This document shows, piece by piece, positions 63,866 to 64,000 of a stretch of DNA of 64,000 nucleotides. The stretch comes from Pseudomonas furukawaii (lineage in GTDB: Bacteria; Pseudomonadota; Gammaproteobacteria; Pseudomonadales; Pseudomonadaceae). How positions within the stretch are numbered: the stretch's first letter is position 1; the number at the start of each line of letters is the position of its first letter. The stretch lies in NCBI RefSeq assembly GCF_002355475.1, contig NZ_AP014862.1, positions 6,119,135-6,183,134 on the forward strand, read 5' to 3'. The notes below the pieces were generated by a model that saw only the letters and a program-made list of their open reading frames with translations, was not told the DNA's origin and searched no databases. The translations under genes and the position numbers were made by a program.

Positions 63866-64000
63866 TCAGACGGTCAGGCGCTTGCGGCCCTTGGCGCGAC
63901 GACGCGACAGGACTTGGCGGCCATTCTTGGTAGCCATACGGGCACGGAAACCGTGGGTGCGAGCGCGCTTGAGGGTGCTGGGTTGGAAAGTGCGTTTCAT
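63866..64000 (-). CDS. rpmH: 50S ribosomal protein L34
   Basis: A 44-residue very basic protein starting [22 protein letters not shown] and ending [10 protein letters not shown]. The gene was too short for long-frame calling but is unmistakable. Its ATG is the last three bases of the window, so its promoter, the oriC/dnaA region and the ribosome-binding site lie outside. It is complete. Confidence 0.98.
   Translation of the reverse strand: MKRTFQPSTLKRARTHGFRARMATKNGRQVLSRRRAKGRKRLTV

Overview
The window is a high-GC, gene-dense chromosomal segment from a Pseudomonas, ending just short of the replication origin. The right edge carries the conserved origin-side block rpmH-rnpA-yidD-yidC-mnmE-mnmG-rsmG-parA-parB-atpIBEFHAGDC-glmU-glmR-glmS, all on the minus strand. 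The last bases of the window are the start codon of rpmH, so dnaA and oriC should lie immediately beyond position 64000. Gene order and protein sequence match what I recall of the Pseudomonas aeruginosa origin-proximal region, with rearrangements and accessory insertions. The species cannot be fixed from sequence alone.

Layout. 1-6.3 kb: the end of a PycR-like LysR regulator, a small hypothetical gene, a thioredoxin-like gene, then a probable amino-acid or amine uptake and oxidation operon (FAD oxidoreductase, ATPase, permease, binding protein) opposite an IclR regulator, closed by a 275-bp IS-derived element flanked by CTAG. 6.3-15.7 kb: a HexR-type regulator and divergent zwf with a HexR-like operator between them, a U32 peptidase-family tRNA hydroxylation protein, a PAS-GGDEF-EAL protein and uvrD. 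16.4-22 kb: a frameshifted universal stress gene, a TetR regulator, a Tim44-like membrane protein, a YbaK deacylase, a SUKH protein and a Kef-type antiporter. 22-27.4 kb: a GntR regulator opposite an aminotransferase and a gamma-glutamyl ligase of the polyamine type, a periplasmic binding protein and an acyl-CoA thioesterase. 27.4-28.7 kb: 1.25 kb without genes, holding four diverged copies of a module built on DnaA-box-like sequences. 28.7-31.8 kb: a copper-handling group (PCuAC, PepSY protein, DUF2946) and a DUF3301 gene. 31.9-37.6 kb: an alpha/beta hydrolase and a DctB/DctD (MifS/MifR)-type two-component system followed by an alpha-ketoglutarate-type MFS permease with a sigma-54 promoter. 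37.8-43.6 kb: a zinc-starvation island (two COG0523 GTPases, DUF1826, DksA2-like, FolE2) with a Zur-like box, then a cyclopropane fatty acid synthase. 43.8-64 kb: the amino-sugar genes, ATP synthase, partition, tRNA modification and origin-proximal genes.

The most unusual signal is the distribution of perfect DnaA boxes (TTATCCACA on either strand). I find at least 24, none before 26.8 kb and 19 between 26.8 and 39.3 kb, in genes and gaps alike; four of these 19 are in the repeat array at 27.48-28.67 kb. By base composition fewer than one is expected in the whole window. In that array the paired boxes are exactly 124 bp apart in three of four copies. This looks like a DnaA-binding island 25-37 kb from the origin, possibly a titration or reactivation locus. 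A second origin-like stretch lies between mnmG and mnmE, and a parS-like palindrome lies inside folE2. All functional calls are by reading motifs and family resemblance; no search was run.
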